Positions 49,894 through 62,354 of a DNA stretch of 64,000 nt are shown here, piece after piece. The DNA is from Microbacteriaceae bacterium (GTDB taxonomy: Bacteria; Actinomycetota; Actinomycetes; Actinomycetales; Microbacteriaceae): NCBI GenBank assembly GCA_004297935.1, contig SCRE01000018.1:186001-250000 (forward strand), given 5' to 3'. The notes below the pieces were generated by a model, which saw nothing but the letters and a program-made list of their open reading frames with translations, was not told the DNA's origin and did not search any database. The translations under genes were made by a program, and so were the position numbers. How positions within the stretch are numbered: position 1 is the stretch's first letter; the number at the start of each line of letters is the position of its first letter.

Positions 49894-51843
49894 TCAGCTG
49901 ACGTGCACGGACGGCCGGCGCTTCGCGTTCTTCTCCGCTTCTCGCAGCACTTCGCGGGTGACCGGCGCGACCTCGCCCGCCCCGGCCACCAGAAAGCGCA
50001 ACATGTTCGACAACGGGTTGCCCTCCGTCCATTCGAAGTAGATCTCGGGAACGACCCCGGTCAGGTCTCTGATCTCGAGCAGGATCGCGGCGATCGTGTT
50101 CGGCACGTTGCCGCTGCGCACCTCGAGCACCCGGAACCCATGACGCGAGACTCCGCGAACGACGAGGTCCTCTTCGAAGTCGGATGAGTCCGAGGGCAGC
50201 ACCTCGAGGAAGATGATGGGGGAGCGTTGCGGGATGTGACTGAAGTGCCGCTCGTCCCTGCTCTTGTTCTGATACTCCTTGGCCGTGTCCTTGCGCTTGT
50301 CCGGCTCATGCGCGACGATCCGGATGGCGTTGTTGTCCTCGGCGTCGGCGAGCACGAAGCCTGCCGCGTTCTCATCGATCGTCACGGAAGTGGCCCGAAG
50401 TTGGAACGACCGGCGCACGCGGGAAACCAGGGAAACGGCCATGATTCCCAGGATGAACAGGCCGCCGATGCGCACACCGTCTGGTCGTTCGATGATGTTG
50501 GCCACCGTCGTGTACACGAAGACGACGGCGATGACGGCGAACAGGATCGTGCGCCACTTCTGACGTTTGCGCCTGGCCGAGAGCGCGACGGCGACCGCTG
50601 CAGACGTGATCAGCACCAGCACGCCGGTAGCGTATGCGCCGCCTTGAGCATCCACGTTCGCTTGGAAGATCACGGTGATCAGGAAGGCGACGAGGGTGAA
50701 GACGATTACGAGCGGCCGCACCGCCCGTGCCCACTGCGGGGCCATTCCGTAGCGCGGCAGATAGCGTGGGACCAGGTTGAGCAGCCCCGCCATCGCAGAC
50801 GCGCCCGCGAACCACAGAATGAAGATGGTGCTCAAGTCGTACACGGTCCCGAATGCGGGGCCGAGGTATTCGTGGGCGAGATATGCCAGCGCCCGTCCGT
50901 TTGCGGCACCACCCGGCTGGAATTCCTTCTGCGGGATCAGCAGCGTGGTCGCGATGCTCGAGGCGATCAGGAATGCGCTCATGATGATGGCGGCGCTTGC
51001 CAGCAGGTGGCCGGTGCCGCGGATGCGACCGTGCGGGGCTTCCTGGGTGTCGCCGGGAGCGCCCGTGATCTGCGGCATCACGGCGACGCCGGTTTCGAAG
51101 CCGGACAGTCCGAGTGCCAGCTTCGGGAAGACGATCAACGCGATGCCCGCGACCAGCAACGGATTGCCGTGCTGGGCGGTCAGCGCGCTCCACCAGTCGG
51201 TGATGACGACCGGGTGCTGCGCCACGTGACCGAAGGCAACCGCGACGACGACAACGTTGAGCACGAGATACACCGCCACCAGGATGACCGCGATTCCGAT
51301 GGCCTCCTTGAAGCCCTTGAGGAAGACCGCGCCGAGCAGGGTGATGAGAATCAGGGTGAGCGGCACCTGAGCGCCGTGGAACCACGCCGGGGCGAACGGA
51401 TTCTCGATCGCGTGCGCCGTCGCATCCGCCGCGGACAGTGTGATCGTGATCATGAAGTCGGTCGCCGCGAAGCCGAGCAGGACGAGCACGAAGAGCTTGC
51501 CCGCCCACCAGGGCAGCAGTCGTTCGAGCATGGCGATCGAGCCGGAGCCGCGGAAACTCTCCTTCGACACGCGCAAATACACCGGCAGCGCACCGCCGAG
51601 GGTCAGCACCACGAGAACGATCGTGGCGAACGGCGAGATCAATCCGGCGGCGAGAGCGGCGATCGCGGGCTGATAGCCGAGCGTCGAGAAGTAGTCGAGC
51701 CCGGTCAGACACATGACCCGCCACCACGAGTGCGTCCTCTCGGGCGCCCGCGCGTGCGGACCCTGATGCGTCCCGCTCGGGTCGATCAAGCCGTCGAGTA
51801 TCCAGGCTCTGAAGCCGCGACCACCGAGCGTCGTGTTACTCAC
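49894..51843 (-). CDS. APC-superfamily permease with a large cytoplasmic C-terminal domain
   Basis: 649 residues: about twelve membrane helices (roughly 40-475) of the amino acid-polyamine-cation type ([58 protein letters not shown]). About 175 soluble residues follow ([38 protein letters not shown]), ending in KRRPSVHVS. The tail is not a recognised ligand domain but is too long to be a simple terminus. A TAGTGT box 6 bases before GTG 51843 points to a leaderless start. It is divergent from a phosphate transporter. Confidence 0.85.
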   Translation of the reverse strand: MSNTTLGGRGFRAWILDGLIDPSGTHQGPHARAPERTHSWWRVMCLTGLDYFSTLGYQPAIAALAAGLISPFATIVLVVLTLGGALPVYLRVSKESFRGSGSIAMLERLLPWWAGKLFVLVLLGFAATDFMITITLSAADATAHAIENPFAPAWFHGAQVPLTLILITLLGAVFLKGFKEAIGIAVILVAVYLVLNVVVVAVAFGHVAQHPVVITDWWSALTAQHGNPLLVAGIALIVFPKLALGLSGFETGVAVMPQITGAPGDTQEAPHGRIRGTGHLLASAAIIMSAFLIASSIATTLLIPQKEFQPGGAANGRALAYLAHEYLGPAFGTVYDLSTIFILWFAGASAMAGLLNLVPRYLPRYGMAPQWARAVRPLVIVFTLVAFLITVIFQANVDAQGGAYATGVLVLITSAAVAVALSARRKRQKWRTILFAVIAVVFVYTTVANIIERPDGVRIGGLFILGIMAVSLVSRVRRSFQLRATSVTIDENAAGFVLADAEDNNAIRIVAHEPDKRKDTAKEYQNKSRDERHFSHIPQRSPIIFLEVLPSDSSDFEEDLVVRGVSRHGFRVLEVRSGNVPNTIAAILLEIRDLTGVVPEIYFEWTEGNPLSNMLRFLVAGAGEVAPVTREVLREAEKNAKRRPSVHVS

Positions 51844-51849
51844 GTGGCA

Positions 51850-51855
51850 ACACTA
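51850..51855 (-). promoter_or_regulatory. -10 box for the APC permease (leaderless start)
   Basis: TAGTGT on the minus strand, 6 bases before GTG 51843. Confidence 0.5.
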
Positions 51856-52027
51856 CGTCAGGTCGCGTCTTGTCCTCATCAAGTTGACCTTGCGGGTTCC
51901 AGGTGTGAGTATCGAGAAGGGTACTAAGCGGTGCCACCTCAATTGCATGAAATCCCGATGAAATTCGACCCGGGCCGGTGTCGAGGGGCGCGGGGTGGAC
52001 TGTGCGCTCCCACACAGAAAGACGCCG

Positions 52028-53236
52028 GTGGATCTCACCCTGATCGTGGTGCTGGTGGTCGCGCTGGCACTGTTCTTCGATTTCACCAACGGATTCCATG
52101 ACACGGCCAACGCGATGGCGACGCCGATCGCCACCGGTGCGATGCGTCCGAAGGTCGCTGTCGCGCTGGCCGCCTGCCTGAACCTGGTCGGCGCGTTCTT
52201 GTCCACCGAGGTGGCGAAGACGATCTCGGGCGGCATCATCAACGAGGGGCCGGGCGGCGTGAGCATCACCCCGGAGATGATCTTCGCGGGCTTGGTCGGC
52301 GCCATCATCTGGAACATGGTCACCTGGCTGTTCGGCCTCCCGTCCAGCTCCTCGCACGCGTTGTTCGGCGGGCTGATCGGGGCTGCGATCGTCGGAGCAG
52401 GCTTCGGCTCCGTCGACTATCTGGTGTTGATCGACAAGGTGGTCCTGCCTGCGCTGTTCGCTCCGCTGATCGCTGGCTTCGTCGCCTACCTGGCCACGAA
52501 GCTCGCCTACGCGATCACGCGCCGCTACGACAACAGACCGGATGGCCGTTCCGGTTTCCGCTATGCGCAGATCTTCTCATCGTCGCTCGTCGCGCTCGCA
52601 CACGGCACGAATGACGCGCAGAAGACCATGGGCGTCATCACCCTGGTGCTGATCTCCGCCGGGCTCCAGTCGCAGGCCACCGACCCGCAGTTCTGGGTGA
52701 TCCTGGCCTGTGCCGTCGCGATCGCCGCGGGAACGTATACGGGCGGCTGGCGCATCATTCGCACATTGGGAACGGGGTTGACGGATGTCAAGCCGGCGCA
52801 GGGGTTCGCTGCGGAAACGAGCACGGCCGCCACCATTCTCGCGTCGTCACATCTGGGATTTGCGCTCTCGACCACACAGGTGGCATCCGGTTCTGTGATC
52901 GGGTCGGGGCTGGGTCGTCGTGGGTCGTCCGTGCGCTGGCGTACTGCGGGGCGGATCGGAACGGGTTGGTTGATGACCCTCCCGTGCGCCGCCGTCGTCG
53001 GAGGGATCGCCGCGTTCGTCGCGCGTCTCGGCCCGCTCGGTGTCGGGTTCGACGCCGTCATCGGAATCGGTGTCATTATCGTGATCTTCGCAATAGCCAG
53101 CCGGAACCGGGTGAACAGCAAGAACGCGCTCGGCGGCGTCAACGAGGTGGCGCAGTCCGCGCGTGCGGTACGGATCAAGAAGGTCAAGCCGAAGAATCCG
53201 GCGGCAAAGCGGTCCGGCAAGAGGGACGCGGCATGA
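52028..53236 (+). CDS. pit: Inorganic phosphate transporter (Pit family)
   Basis: Metal-phosphate symporter. From GTG 52028 it has 402 residues with two homologous halves, each with a Pit motif: FDFTNGFHDTANAMATPIAT near the N-terminus and ALAHGTNDAQKTMGVITLVL in the middle. A basic tail (KKVKPKNPAAKRSGKRDA) ends it. GTG 51995 is an alternative start adding 11 hydrophilic residues. It overlaps the next small membrane protein (ATGA), which accompanies pit in many actinobacteria. Confidence 0.93.
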   Translation: MDLTLIVVLVVALALFFDFTNGFHDTANAMATPIATGAMRPKVAVALAACLNLVGAFLSTEVAKTISGGIINEGPGGVSITPEMIFAGLVGAIIWNMVTWLFGLPSSSSHALFGGLIGAAIVGAGFGSVDYLVLIDKVVLPALFAPLIAGFVAYLATKLAYAITRRYDNRPDGRSGFRYAQIFSSSLVALAHGTNDAQKTMGVITLVLISAGLQSQATDPQFWVILACAVAIAAGTYTGGWRIIRTLGTGLTDVKPAQGFAAETSTAATILASSHLGFALSTTQVASGSVIGSGLGRRGSSVRWRTAGRIGTGWLMTLPCAAVVGGIAAFVARLGPLGVGFDAVIGIGVIIVIFAIASRNRVNSKNALGGVNEVAQSARAVRIKKVKPKNPAAKRSGKRDAA

Positions 53237-53565
53237 TCAACTGGATCGCCTTCTTCATCGTCGCGTTCGCCGCCATCTTCTCCGCGTGTGTCGTCGTGGT
53301 GCTGTATGCGCTCGGGCTGCGCCTGTTGAGCACGGCGGGCAGGACGCCGTTGGCGGTTCCCGCTGAATTCACGGACGCCATCACCATCGTGACGCCGGCC
53401 GAGGCCGCGGCGGAGGCCAAGCGCATCCGCAAAGCCGCCAAACGCAATCCGCTGAGCCTGGCACAGCAGCGGCTCGCACTCATCGGCGCATACACCTGTT
53501 TCATTCTCTGCGCTGCCGCGGTGCTGTTCGGCATCTACCTGATCGTCCCGGCCTTCCATCACTGA
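53233..53565 (+). CDS. Pit-associated small membrane protein
   Basis: 110 residues: two hydrophobic helices (about 2-30 and 80-105) flank a charged middle region (EAAAEAKRIRKAAKRNPLS). The start overlaps the pit stop by 4 bases, so translation is coupled. A helper or regulatory role in phosphate transport is inferred only from this arrangement. Confidence 0.8.
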   Translation: MINWIAFFIVAFAAIFSACVVVVLYALGLRLLSTAGRTPLAVPAEFTDAITIVTPAEAAAEAKRIRKAAKRNPLSLAQQRLALIGAYTCFILCAAAVLFGIYLIVPAFHH

Positions 53566-53582
53566 CCGCACGCGTCGCGGCC

Positions 53583-53588
53583 TAGGAT
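53583..53588 (+). promoter_or_regulatory. -10 box for the aldehyde dehydrogenase at 53596 (leaderless start)
   Basis: TAGGAT, 7 bases, ATG 53596. It overlaps the in-frame ATG 53587, arguing against that earlier start. Confidence 0.5.
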
Positions 53589-53595
53589 GACAGCC

Positions 53596-54987
53596 ATGAC
53601 CCACGGTGAGATCGTCGGCATCGTCGCCGGCCTCCGCGAATGCTTCGACGCCGGCACGACCAAGCCCATCGCGTGGCGGATCCGGCAGCTGAAGGCGATG
53701 CGCTCGATGCTGAGGGCGCACGGCGCTGAGTTCGAAAGCGCGCTCGCGTCCGATCTCGGGAAGAACCCGACGGAATCCTTCCTCGTGGAGATCGGGTTCG
53801 TGATCGGCGAACTCGATCACACGCTGAAGCACCTGCGAGGCTGGTTGCGACCGCGCCGGGTGAGCGTGCCCGGTGCCGTGTTGCCGGCGCGTGCTTCGAT
53901 CATCCGCGAGCCGCTCGGGGTGGTCCTCGTGATCGCCCCGTGGAACTATCCTCTGCAACTGCTGCTCACGCCGGTGGTGGGCGCGCTCGCGGCCGGCAAT
54001 GCCGTCGTGCTCAAGCCGAGCGAGCTGGCACCCGCGACATCCGCCGCAATCGCGCGCCTGGTCCCGGACTATCTCGACACGTCGGCGGTCGCGGTCATCG
54101 AGGGAGCAGTCGAGGAGACGACGCTGCTGCTCGCGGAGCGCTTCGACCATATCTTCTACACCGGGAACGGTCGTGTCGGACGCATCGTCATGACGGCGGC
54201 AGCGCAGCACCTCACGCCGGTCACCCTCGAGCTCGGCGGCAAGTCGCCGGTGTATGTGGACGACAGCGTCGATCTGGCCGCAGCCGCGGCGCGCATCGCC
54301 TGGGGAAAATACCTGAACGCGGGGCAGACCTGCGTCGCCCCGGACTATCTGCTGGCGACAGCGGATGTCGCGGCCCGGCTCGAACCACTGCTCGCCGCCG
54401 CCATTTCAGACCTGTACGGCGCCGATCCGCGTTCGAGCAGCGATTACGGGCGCATCGTCAATGACGCCCAGTTCAGCCGCCTCGACGCCTTGCTTGCCGA
54501 GGGCCGCCGGGTCGTCGGCGGTGAATCCGATCCCGCCGCCCGCTATCTGGCCCCGACGGTGTTGGCGGATGTCCCGCGCGGCTCCGCCATCATGCGGCAG
54601 GAGATCTTCGGTCCGATTCTGCCGATCATCACGGTGAGTGGGCTCGACGACGCACTGGCGTATATTCGGGCGGGCGACAAGCCGTTGTCGCTGTATGTCT
54701 TCAGCTCGTCCGATCGCGTGCGCAGACGTTTCATCACCGAGACCAGCTCCGGCGCGATCGGTTTCGGTATCCCGGCTGCGCATCTGATCGTGCCCGGTCT
54801 GCCCTTCGGCGGGGTCGGCCCGAGCGGGATGGGCGCGTATCACGGCGAGTGGACTGTGGCGACGTTCAGCCATGAGAAGTCGGTGCTGTCCAAGTCGCTG
54901 GCACCGGACACGATGCGGCTGGTCTATCCGCCGTATACCGGGAGGAAGGACCGCTTCGTGCGGGGCCTGTTGCGCAAGCTCGGCTGA
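53596..54987 (+). CDS. Aldehyde dehydrogenase, class 3-like (membrane-associated type)
   Basis: 463 residues. The catalytic Glu is in LELGGKSPVYVD, the nucleophile in LNAGQTCVAPDYLL, with PWNYPLQLLLTPVVGALAAGN and MRQEIFGPILPI. The short N-terminus and KEEP-like LKSPRRVS... pattern (HLRGWLRPRRVSVPGAVLPA) match the class 3 / fatty-aldehyde branch rather than the deo-cluster enzyme. It acts on long-chain or aromatic aldehydes in relatives. The start ATG 53596 is supported by the TAGGAT box. Confidence 0.9.
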   Translation: MTHGEIVGIVAGLRECFDAGTTKPIAWRIRQLKAMRSMLRAHGAEFESALASDLGKNPTESFLVEIGFVIGELDHTLKHLRGWLRPRRVSVPGAVLPARASIIREPLGVVLVIAPWNYPLQLLLTPVVGALAAGNAVVLKPSELAPATSAAIARLVPDYLDTSAVAVIEGAVEETTLLLAERFDHIFYTGNGRVGRIVMTAAAQHLTPVTLELGGKSPVYVDDSVDLAAAAARIAWGKYLNAGQTCVAPDYLLATADVAARLEPLLAAAISDLYGADPRSSSDYGRIVNDAQFSRLDALLAEGRRVVGGESDPAARYLAPTVLADVPRGSAIMRQEIFGPILPIITVSGLDDALAYIRAGDKPLSLYVFSSSDRVRRRFITETSSGAIGFGIPAAHLIVPGLPFGGVGPSGMGAYHGEWTVATFSHEKSVLSKSLAPDTMRLVYPPYTGRKDRFVRGLLRKLG

Positions 54988-55130
54988 GTGCGGCGCCGGC
55001 AGGCAGACTGTGGTGCGGCATCCGCACATTCGGACGAACCGATGGCCTGCGCCCCCAGCCGCGCGAGGGTAGAGTCGATAGCGTCAACAAAGAGCCACAA
55101 GCCCTTCCCGCGAGGCAACGGAGCCATTGA

Positions 55131-56630
55131 GTGAATACCCCTAATCCTGTCCTTCCGATGACGACCAACCCGGTCATTCCGGATGCGGCAACAGCAGAAT
55201 CCGTACGAGTTGAGACGGACTCTCTCGGCCCCCGAGAGATACCGGCAGAGGCATATTGGGGTGTGCATACCTCGCGTGCCGTCGAGAACTTTCCGATCGC
55301 GAAGCGGCCGATCTCGGTGTACCCGGAATTCATCGTCGCGTATGCGAGCGTGAAGCAGGCAGCGGCACGGGCGAACGCGAAGATCGGGGTGTTGGAGCAG
55401 CACAAGGCGGATCTGATCGATCGGGCGTGCCAGGAGATCATCGACGGCAGGCTGCACGACGAGTTCGTCGTGGGTGTGATCCAAGGCGGTGCGGGCACGT
55501 CGACGAACATGAATGCGAACGAGGTGATCGCCAACCGGGCGCTGGAGCTCGGCGGGCATGCCAAGGGCGAGTATCAGTTCATGCATCCGATCGACGACGT
55601 CAATCGCAGTCAGAGCACGAATGACACGTATCCGACGGCGTTGAAGATCGCGTTGGCGTTCTCGTTGAACCGCATGCTGGAGCAGTTGTGGTTGTTGCAT
55701 GAGTCGTTCCAGCGCAAGTCGGTCGAGTTCGCGCACGTGTTGAAGGTCGGGCGCACACAGTTGCAGGACGCGGTGCCGATGACGCTGGGCCAGGAGTTCC
55801 ACGGGTTCGCGACGACCGTGGCGGAGGACCATGCCCGGTTGAAGGAGACGATCTGGCTGCTGTCGGAGATCAATCTGGGTGCCACGGCGATCGGAACCGG
55901 CATCACGGCGGATCCGAACTATGCGGCGACGGTGTGCGAGCAGTTGAACGAGATCACCGGCCTGAACCTGGAGACGGCACCGGATCTGATCGAGTCGACC
56001 AGTGATGCCGGGGCGTTCATGTCGTTCAGCGGGGCGCTCAAACGCAGCGCCATCAAACTGTCCAAGATCTGCAACGACCTGCGTTTGCTGTCCAGTGGGC
56101 CGCAGGCCGGGTTCGGTGAGATCAACCTGCCGGCGATGCAGGCGGGGTCGAGCATCATGCCGGGCAAGGTGAATCCGGTGATCCCGGAGGTGGTCAACCA
56201 GGTGGCGTTCTCGGTCGCGGGCACGGATGTCACCGTGACGATGGCGGCGGAGGCCGGGCAGTTGCAGTTGAACGCGTTCGAGCCGGTGATCGCGCATTCG
56301 CTGCTGCAGTCGATCACCTGGATGTCGCAGGCGTTCATGACGCTGCGTATCAACTGCATCGACGGCATCACGGCGAACGAAGCGCGCCTGGAGAACATGG
56401 TCGGCTCCTCGGTCGGCGTCATCACCGCGCTCACCCCGTACATCGGCTATGTCGCGGCTGCCGCGCTGGCGAAGACGGCGTTGCTGACGAATAGGAACGT
56501 CGCGGATCTCGTGGTCGAGGCGAAACTGATGAGCCGCGAAGAGGTCACCAGACTGCTCTCGCCGGCCCGCCTGAGCGGACTGGAAGCGACCACGACGGCC
56601 ATCCCGATCATCGAGACCACCGACGCCTGA
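55131..56630 (+). CDS. aspA: Aspartate ammonia-lyase
   Basis: Reversible deamination of aspartate to fumarate. The 499 residues have the fumarase/aspartase signature GSSIMPGKVNPVIPE (about 342-356), GVHTSRAVENF near residue 43, and MHPIDDVNRSQSTNDTYPTA. An about 25-residue N-terminal leader before the conserved part makes ATG 55158 an alternative start. ACGGAGCC precedes the GTG. Codon use is richer in TTG, CGG and GTG than neighbouring genes. It may feed gdhA-linked nitrogen metabolism, but the genes are 3 kb apart. Confidence 0.95.
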   Translation: MNTPNPVLPMTTNPVIPDAATAESVRVETDSLGPREIPAEAYWGVHTSRAVENFPIAKRPISVYPEFIVAYASVKQAAARANAKIGVLEQHKADLIDRACQEIIDGRLHDEFVVGVIQGGAGTSTNMNANEVIANRALELGGHAKGEYQFMHPIDDVNRSQSTNDTYPTALKIALAFSLNRMLEQLWLLHESFQRKSVEFAHVLKVGRTQLQDAVPMTLGQEFHGFATTVAEDHARLKETIWLLSEINLGATAIGTGITADPNYAATVCEQLNEITGLNLETAPDLIESTSDAGAFMSFSGALKRSAIKLSKICNDLRLLSSGPQAGFGEINLPAMQAGSSIMPGKVNPVIPEVVNQVAFSVAGTDVTVTMAAEAGQLQLNAFEPVIAHSLLQSITWMSQAFMTLRINCIDGITANEARLENMVGSSVGVITALTPYIGYVAAAALAKTALLTNRNVADLVVEAKLMSREEVTRLLSPARLSGLEATTTAIPIIETTDA

Positions 56631-56675
56631 CGACCGGCGCAGCCGGCCCCATCGCGGTCGGCTCCGCCGCGGCGC

Positions 56676-56695
56676 GATCAGATCGCCGTCTGATC
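56676..56695. terminator. Hairpin between convergent aspA and FAH-family genes
   Basis: GATCAGA (56676-56682) pairs exactly with TCTGATC (56689-56695) over 6 bases, and the last bases reach the FAH stop. Its position between two converging genes suggests a shared terminator, though there is no U tract. Confidence 0.35.
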
Positions 56696-57569
56696 AGATC
56701 ACGCGGCAGAAGGTCGTCAGCGAACCGATCTTCTCGATTGTGACGGTCACCGCCGAGCGGTCGCGCAGGAACACGGGGGGCGTGCGGGAGTACCCGGCGC
56801 CGCCCGGACTGCCTGTCGAGATCAGGGTTCCTGGCTGCAACGTTGCCGTGCGTGACAGATAGGAGATCAATTGGGCGACCGTGCGCACCATCTCGCCGGT
56901 CGTCGCGTCCTGCAGCACCCGACCGTCGACGTTCGTGGTGAGCCAGAGGTCTTGAGGGTCGCCGATCTCGTCTGCGGTGACGACGACGGGTCCGGTGGGC
57001 GTGAAACCGTCGAACGACTTGCAGCGTGACCACTGCGCTTCCGAGAACTGCAGATCGCGGGCGGTCACGTCGTTGACGACGGTATAGCCGAAGACGTAGT
57101 CGAGGGCCTGATGCTCGCTGACGTCCTTCGCCGGCTTGCCGATGATCACACCTAGTTCCGCCTCGTAGTCCACCTGACTGGTCAGGTCTTCGCGCCAGGT
57201 GATGGTCGACTCATGGCCTGTCAGTGAACTCGGCCACAGTGCGAAGATCGTCGGCGCCTTCTCCACCTTCAGCGCGAGCTCAGAGGCATGTGCGGCATAG
57301 TTGGCGCCGATCGCGATGATCAGCGGCGGTCGGCGCACCGCTGATGCGTGACGCAACTCGTGGACGGGGGCGGACCGGGCCCCGGACACGACGGCTCGGT
57401 CCACGCGCGCGCGGACGCGGGCCAATGCTTCAGCACCCCCGTCGAGCAAGGCTTGGAGATCGCACGGGGCATCCATCATCACGTCATCGAGGAAGATCGC
57501 GCGATCGTCGATGACGCTCGCGAGTCGGACCGGGGCCTCGCCATCGACACTGAGGTGCGCGAATCTCAC
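56694..57569 (-). CDS. Fumarylacetoacetate hydrolase family protein
   Basis: 291-residue metal-dependent hydrolase or decarboxylase of the FAH fold. Metal-binding Glu/Asp cluster around YEAELGVIIGK, with WPSSLTGHESTITWRED and GTLISTGSPGGAGYSRTPP. Members act on acylpyruvates, oxaloacetate or aromatic-ring cleavage products; the context is silent. GTG 57569 lies 6 bases after a TAGCCT box, preferred to the GTG one codon earlier. Confidence 0.88.
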   Translation of the reverse strand: MRFAHLSVDGEAPVRLASVIDDRAIFLDDVMMDAPCDLQALLDGGAEALARVRARVDRAVVSGARSAPVHELRHASAVRRPPLIIAIGANYAAHASELALKVEKAPTIFALWPSSLTGHESTITWREDLTSQVDYEAELGVIIGKPAKDVSEHQALDYVFGYTVVNDVTARDLQFSEAQWSRCKSFDGFTPTGPVVVTADEIGDPQDLWLTTNVDGRVLQDATTGEMVRTVAQLISYLSRTATLQPGTLISTGSPGGAGYSRTPPVFLRDRSAVTVTIEKIGSLTTFCRVI

Positions 57570-57575
57570 CACTAC

Positions 57576-57581
57576 AGGCTA
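57576..57581 (-). promoter_or_regulatory. -10 box for the FAH-family gene (leaderless start)
   Basis: TAGCCT on the minus strand, 6 bases before GTG 57569. Confidence 0.45.
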
Positions 57582-57653
57582 GCCGTTGTGCTGATAGCGA
57601 CCTCTAGTGCGAAAGCAGCGCCGGGGTCCGACACGCCACCGCGCGCCTGCGGA

Positions 57654-57659
57654 TAGATT
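57654..57659 (+). promoter_or_regulatory. -10 box for the hydrolase at 57666 (leaderless start)
   Basis: TAGATT, 6 bases, GTG 57666. Confidence 0.5.
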
Positions 57660-57665
57660 GGGACG

Positions 57666-58595
57666 GTGTCCTCCGATGCACCTGCGCATGCCGATGACGC
57701 GGCGAGTGATTCTCGCTGGCGTGTCGACGCGCGTGCCGCAGCGCACCTGGACGATCGGATCGAGGACATCGACTGGTCCCGTCTGCCCGATGGCTCCATC
57801 CGGAGCACTTTTCCCGCCCCGAGCGGCGACCTTGCCGTATTTTCGCTGGGCGACCCGGTGAACCCGCGTGTCGTGCTCGTGCCCGGCGTGACCGGCTCGA
57901 AGGAGGACTTCGTTCTGGTTGCGCCGCTGCTTGCCGGGGCGGGGTACTTCGTGCAGAGCTACGACCTGCCCGGCCAGTACGAGTCGGCGGATGCCGGTCC
58001 ACGTCCCGGTGAGGGACGCTACGATTATGCGCTCTTCGTCGACGATATGATCGAGTTCCTCGAGGCAGGTGCACCCGCGCACCTGCTGGGCTACTCCTTC
58101 GCGGGGGTGGTTGCCGAATTGGTCCTCGTCTCGCGACCGCGGTCGATCCGCAGCCTGACGCTTCTGACGACGCCGCCACTGACCGGTGAGTCCTTTCGCG
58201 GCGTGCGTTGGATCGGCCCGCTCAGCCGCTTCGTGACCGGGCGGACAGCCGCCGGACTGATGATCTGGGGAATCCTCACGAACAAGAACAAGGTGGGGCC
58301 GTCCCGGCTCGCCTTCGTGCGTGCCCGCTTCGCGTCGACGAGACGTTCCAGTGTGAACGACATCATCTCGCTGATGATGCGCGTCCCGGACGTGCGCGCC
58401 GCCGTTCGCGCTGCCGGGGTGCCGCTACTGGTCGCTGTCGGCAACCACGACCTGTGGCCGGAACACCTGCACACGCGCTTCGCCGCTGAGATCGGCGCTC
58501 GCATCTCGGTCTACGAGACAGGGCACAGCCCGTGCGAGACCGCTCCGCATCAGTTGGCGGCAGACATGCTGCGACTGTTCGAGACCGCGCACTGA
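57666..58595 (+). CDS. Alpha/beta hydrolase
   Basis: 309 residues with an N-terminal 40-residue region rich in Ala/Asp, then the hydrolase core. The nucleophile is in LLGYSFAGVVAELV (about 138-151), the acid in AVGNHDLWPEHL and the His in ETGHSPCETAPH near the end. It resembles the haloalkane/menaquinone (MenH-like) branch but lacks a diagnostic lid. The substrate is unknown. It is divergent from the FAH gene with only about 96 bp between their starts. Confidence 0.85.
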   Translation: MSSDAPAHADDAASDSRWRVDARAAAHLDDRIEDIDWSRLPDGSIRSTFPAPSGDLAVFSLGDPVNPRVVLVPGVTGSKEDFVLVAPLLAGAGYFVQSYDLPGQYESADAGPRPGEGRYDYALFVDDMIEFLEAGAPAHLLGYSFAGVVAELVLVSRPRSIRSLTLLTTPPLTGESFRGVRWIGPLSRFVTGRTAAGLMIWGILTNKNKVGPSRLAFVRARFASTRRSSVNDIISLMMRVPDVRAAVRAAGVPLLVAVGNHDLWPEHLHTRFAAEIGARISVYETGHSPCETAPHQLAADMLRLFETAH

Positions 58596-58674
58596 GCGTG
58601 TCGAGCGCGAGTGCGCGCAGGAACGCGCCGTTGGCGACGCGCAGGAGCATCCTGCCCGCCCCGGCGATGCTCGC

Positions 58675-59433
58675 TCAGGCCGCGCCGGTGAGGCCCTCGT
58701 CCTGCTCGGCACGGCGCAGGCGGGCGATGTGCCGGCGCCAGGGCGTCTGCTCCGGCCAGTGCAGTCGCAGGGTGAGGTAGGCCCAACCGAGTCGGCGCCC
58801 GAGGCTGCTCCACGACGCGAACGGGCGCGCGGAGATGCCGACGCGCAGCGTGTCGTCGAGCCGCACGACGGCATCCATGGGCAGGTGCATGCTCAGGTCG
58901 AGGTCGTCGTGGATGCTGCGCATTGTGCTGTGCACCCGGCTACGCACCTCCGACCAGACCTCCCGCTTCATCGCGAAATTCGAACCGAACACCGGCGGGT
59001 TGCCCAGCCACAGCGATATCGCCCAGAAATACCCGCCGATGTAGAGGTACTGCCCGAGCAGGGTCACCAGCCCGTTTCCGTCATAGAAGTCGCCGGGTCC
59101 GGTGAGCACGCCGACGTCCGGGGAATCGGTGAACTCAGCCTCAATATGCATCAGCCAGTCGACCGGCGGCCGAGAGTCGGCGTCGATCCGCGCGATGATG
59201 TCTCCACGGGCCGCGTCGTACCCGGCCGAGGCCGCCGGCCAGATCCCGGTCGTCGGCTGGCTGATCACCCGCACGCCGGCCGCAGACGCGATGCTCGCGG
59301 AGTCGTCGGTGCTGCCGTTGTCGACGACGACGATCTCATCGGCGGGTCGCAGCTGAGCGGCCAGGCAGGTCAGGGCGTTCTCCAACATCGGGCTGTCGTT
59401 GAGAACCGGAATCACCACGGTGATCGAGGTCAA
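58675..59433 (-). CDS. Family 2 glycosyltransferase
   Basis: 252-residue GT-A-fold transferase. It has the N-terminal TSITVVIPVLNDSPMLENAL, VVVDNGSTDDSASIA, and the DxD metal motif in IARIDADSRPP (about 83-92). TTG 59433 follows GGGAGGGG by about 8 bases; the long open frame upstream to 60672 is not glycosyltransferase-like and overlaps gdhA. The C-terminal helices are basic, suggesting membrane association. The product could be a cell-wall or exopolysaccharide sugar. Confidence 0.88.
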   Translation of the reverse strand: MTSITVVIPVLNDSPMLENALTCLAAQLRPADEIVVVDNGSTDDSASIASAAGVRVISQPTTGIWPAASAGYDAARGDIIARIDADSRPPVDWLMHIEAEFTDSPDVGVLTGPGDFYDGNGLVTLLGQYLYIGGYFWAISLWLGNPPVFGSNFAMKREVWSEVRSRVHSTMRSIHDDLDLSMHLPMDAVVRLDDTLRVGISARPFASWSSLGRRLGWAYLTLRLHWPEQTPWRRHIARLRRAEQDEGLTGAA

Positions 59434-59559
59434 CGTGCACCCCTCCCAGCGAAACGGATGCGCGGTCCGCATCCGTGGTCGCGCTCGCTCATTCGATCCT
59501 CTGCGCGCAGCGATGCCCTCGCCCCGAATCGGCGATGGCGGGCGCGCTAGGCTCGATGA

Positions 59560-60948
<1,389 letters not shown>

Positions 60949-60950
60949 CC

Positions 60951-62330
<1,380 letters not shown>

Positions 62331-62342
62331 CCGCGTGTCCTC

Positions 62343-62348
62343 TAACGT
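62343..62348 (+). promoter_or_regulatory. -10 box for the PrsW-like gene (leaderless start)
   Basis: TAACGT, 6 bases, ATG 62355. Confidence 0.5.
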
Positions 62349-62354
62349 GAGTGC

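Noticed and set aside
51929-51940. T-box-like GGTGGCACCGC upstream of the APC permease on the minus strand
   Set aside because: No specifier stem I is found, and a TAGTGT box 6 bases before the start suggests the mRNA begins at the start codon, leaving no room for a leader.
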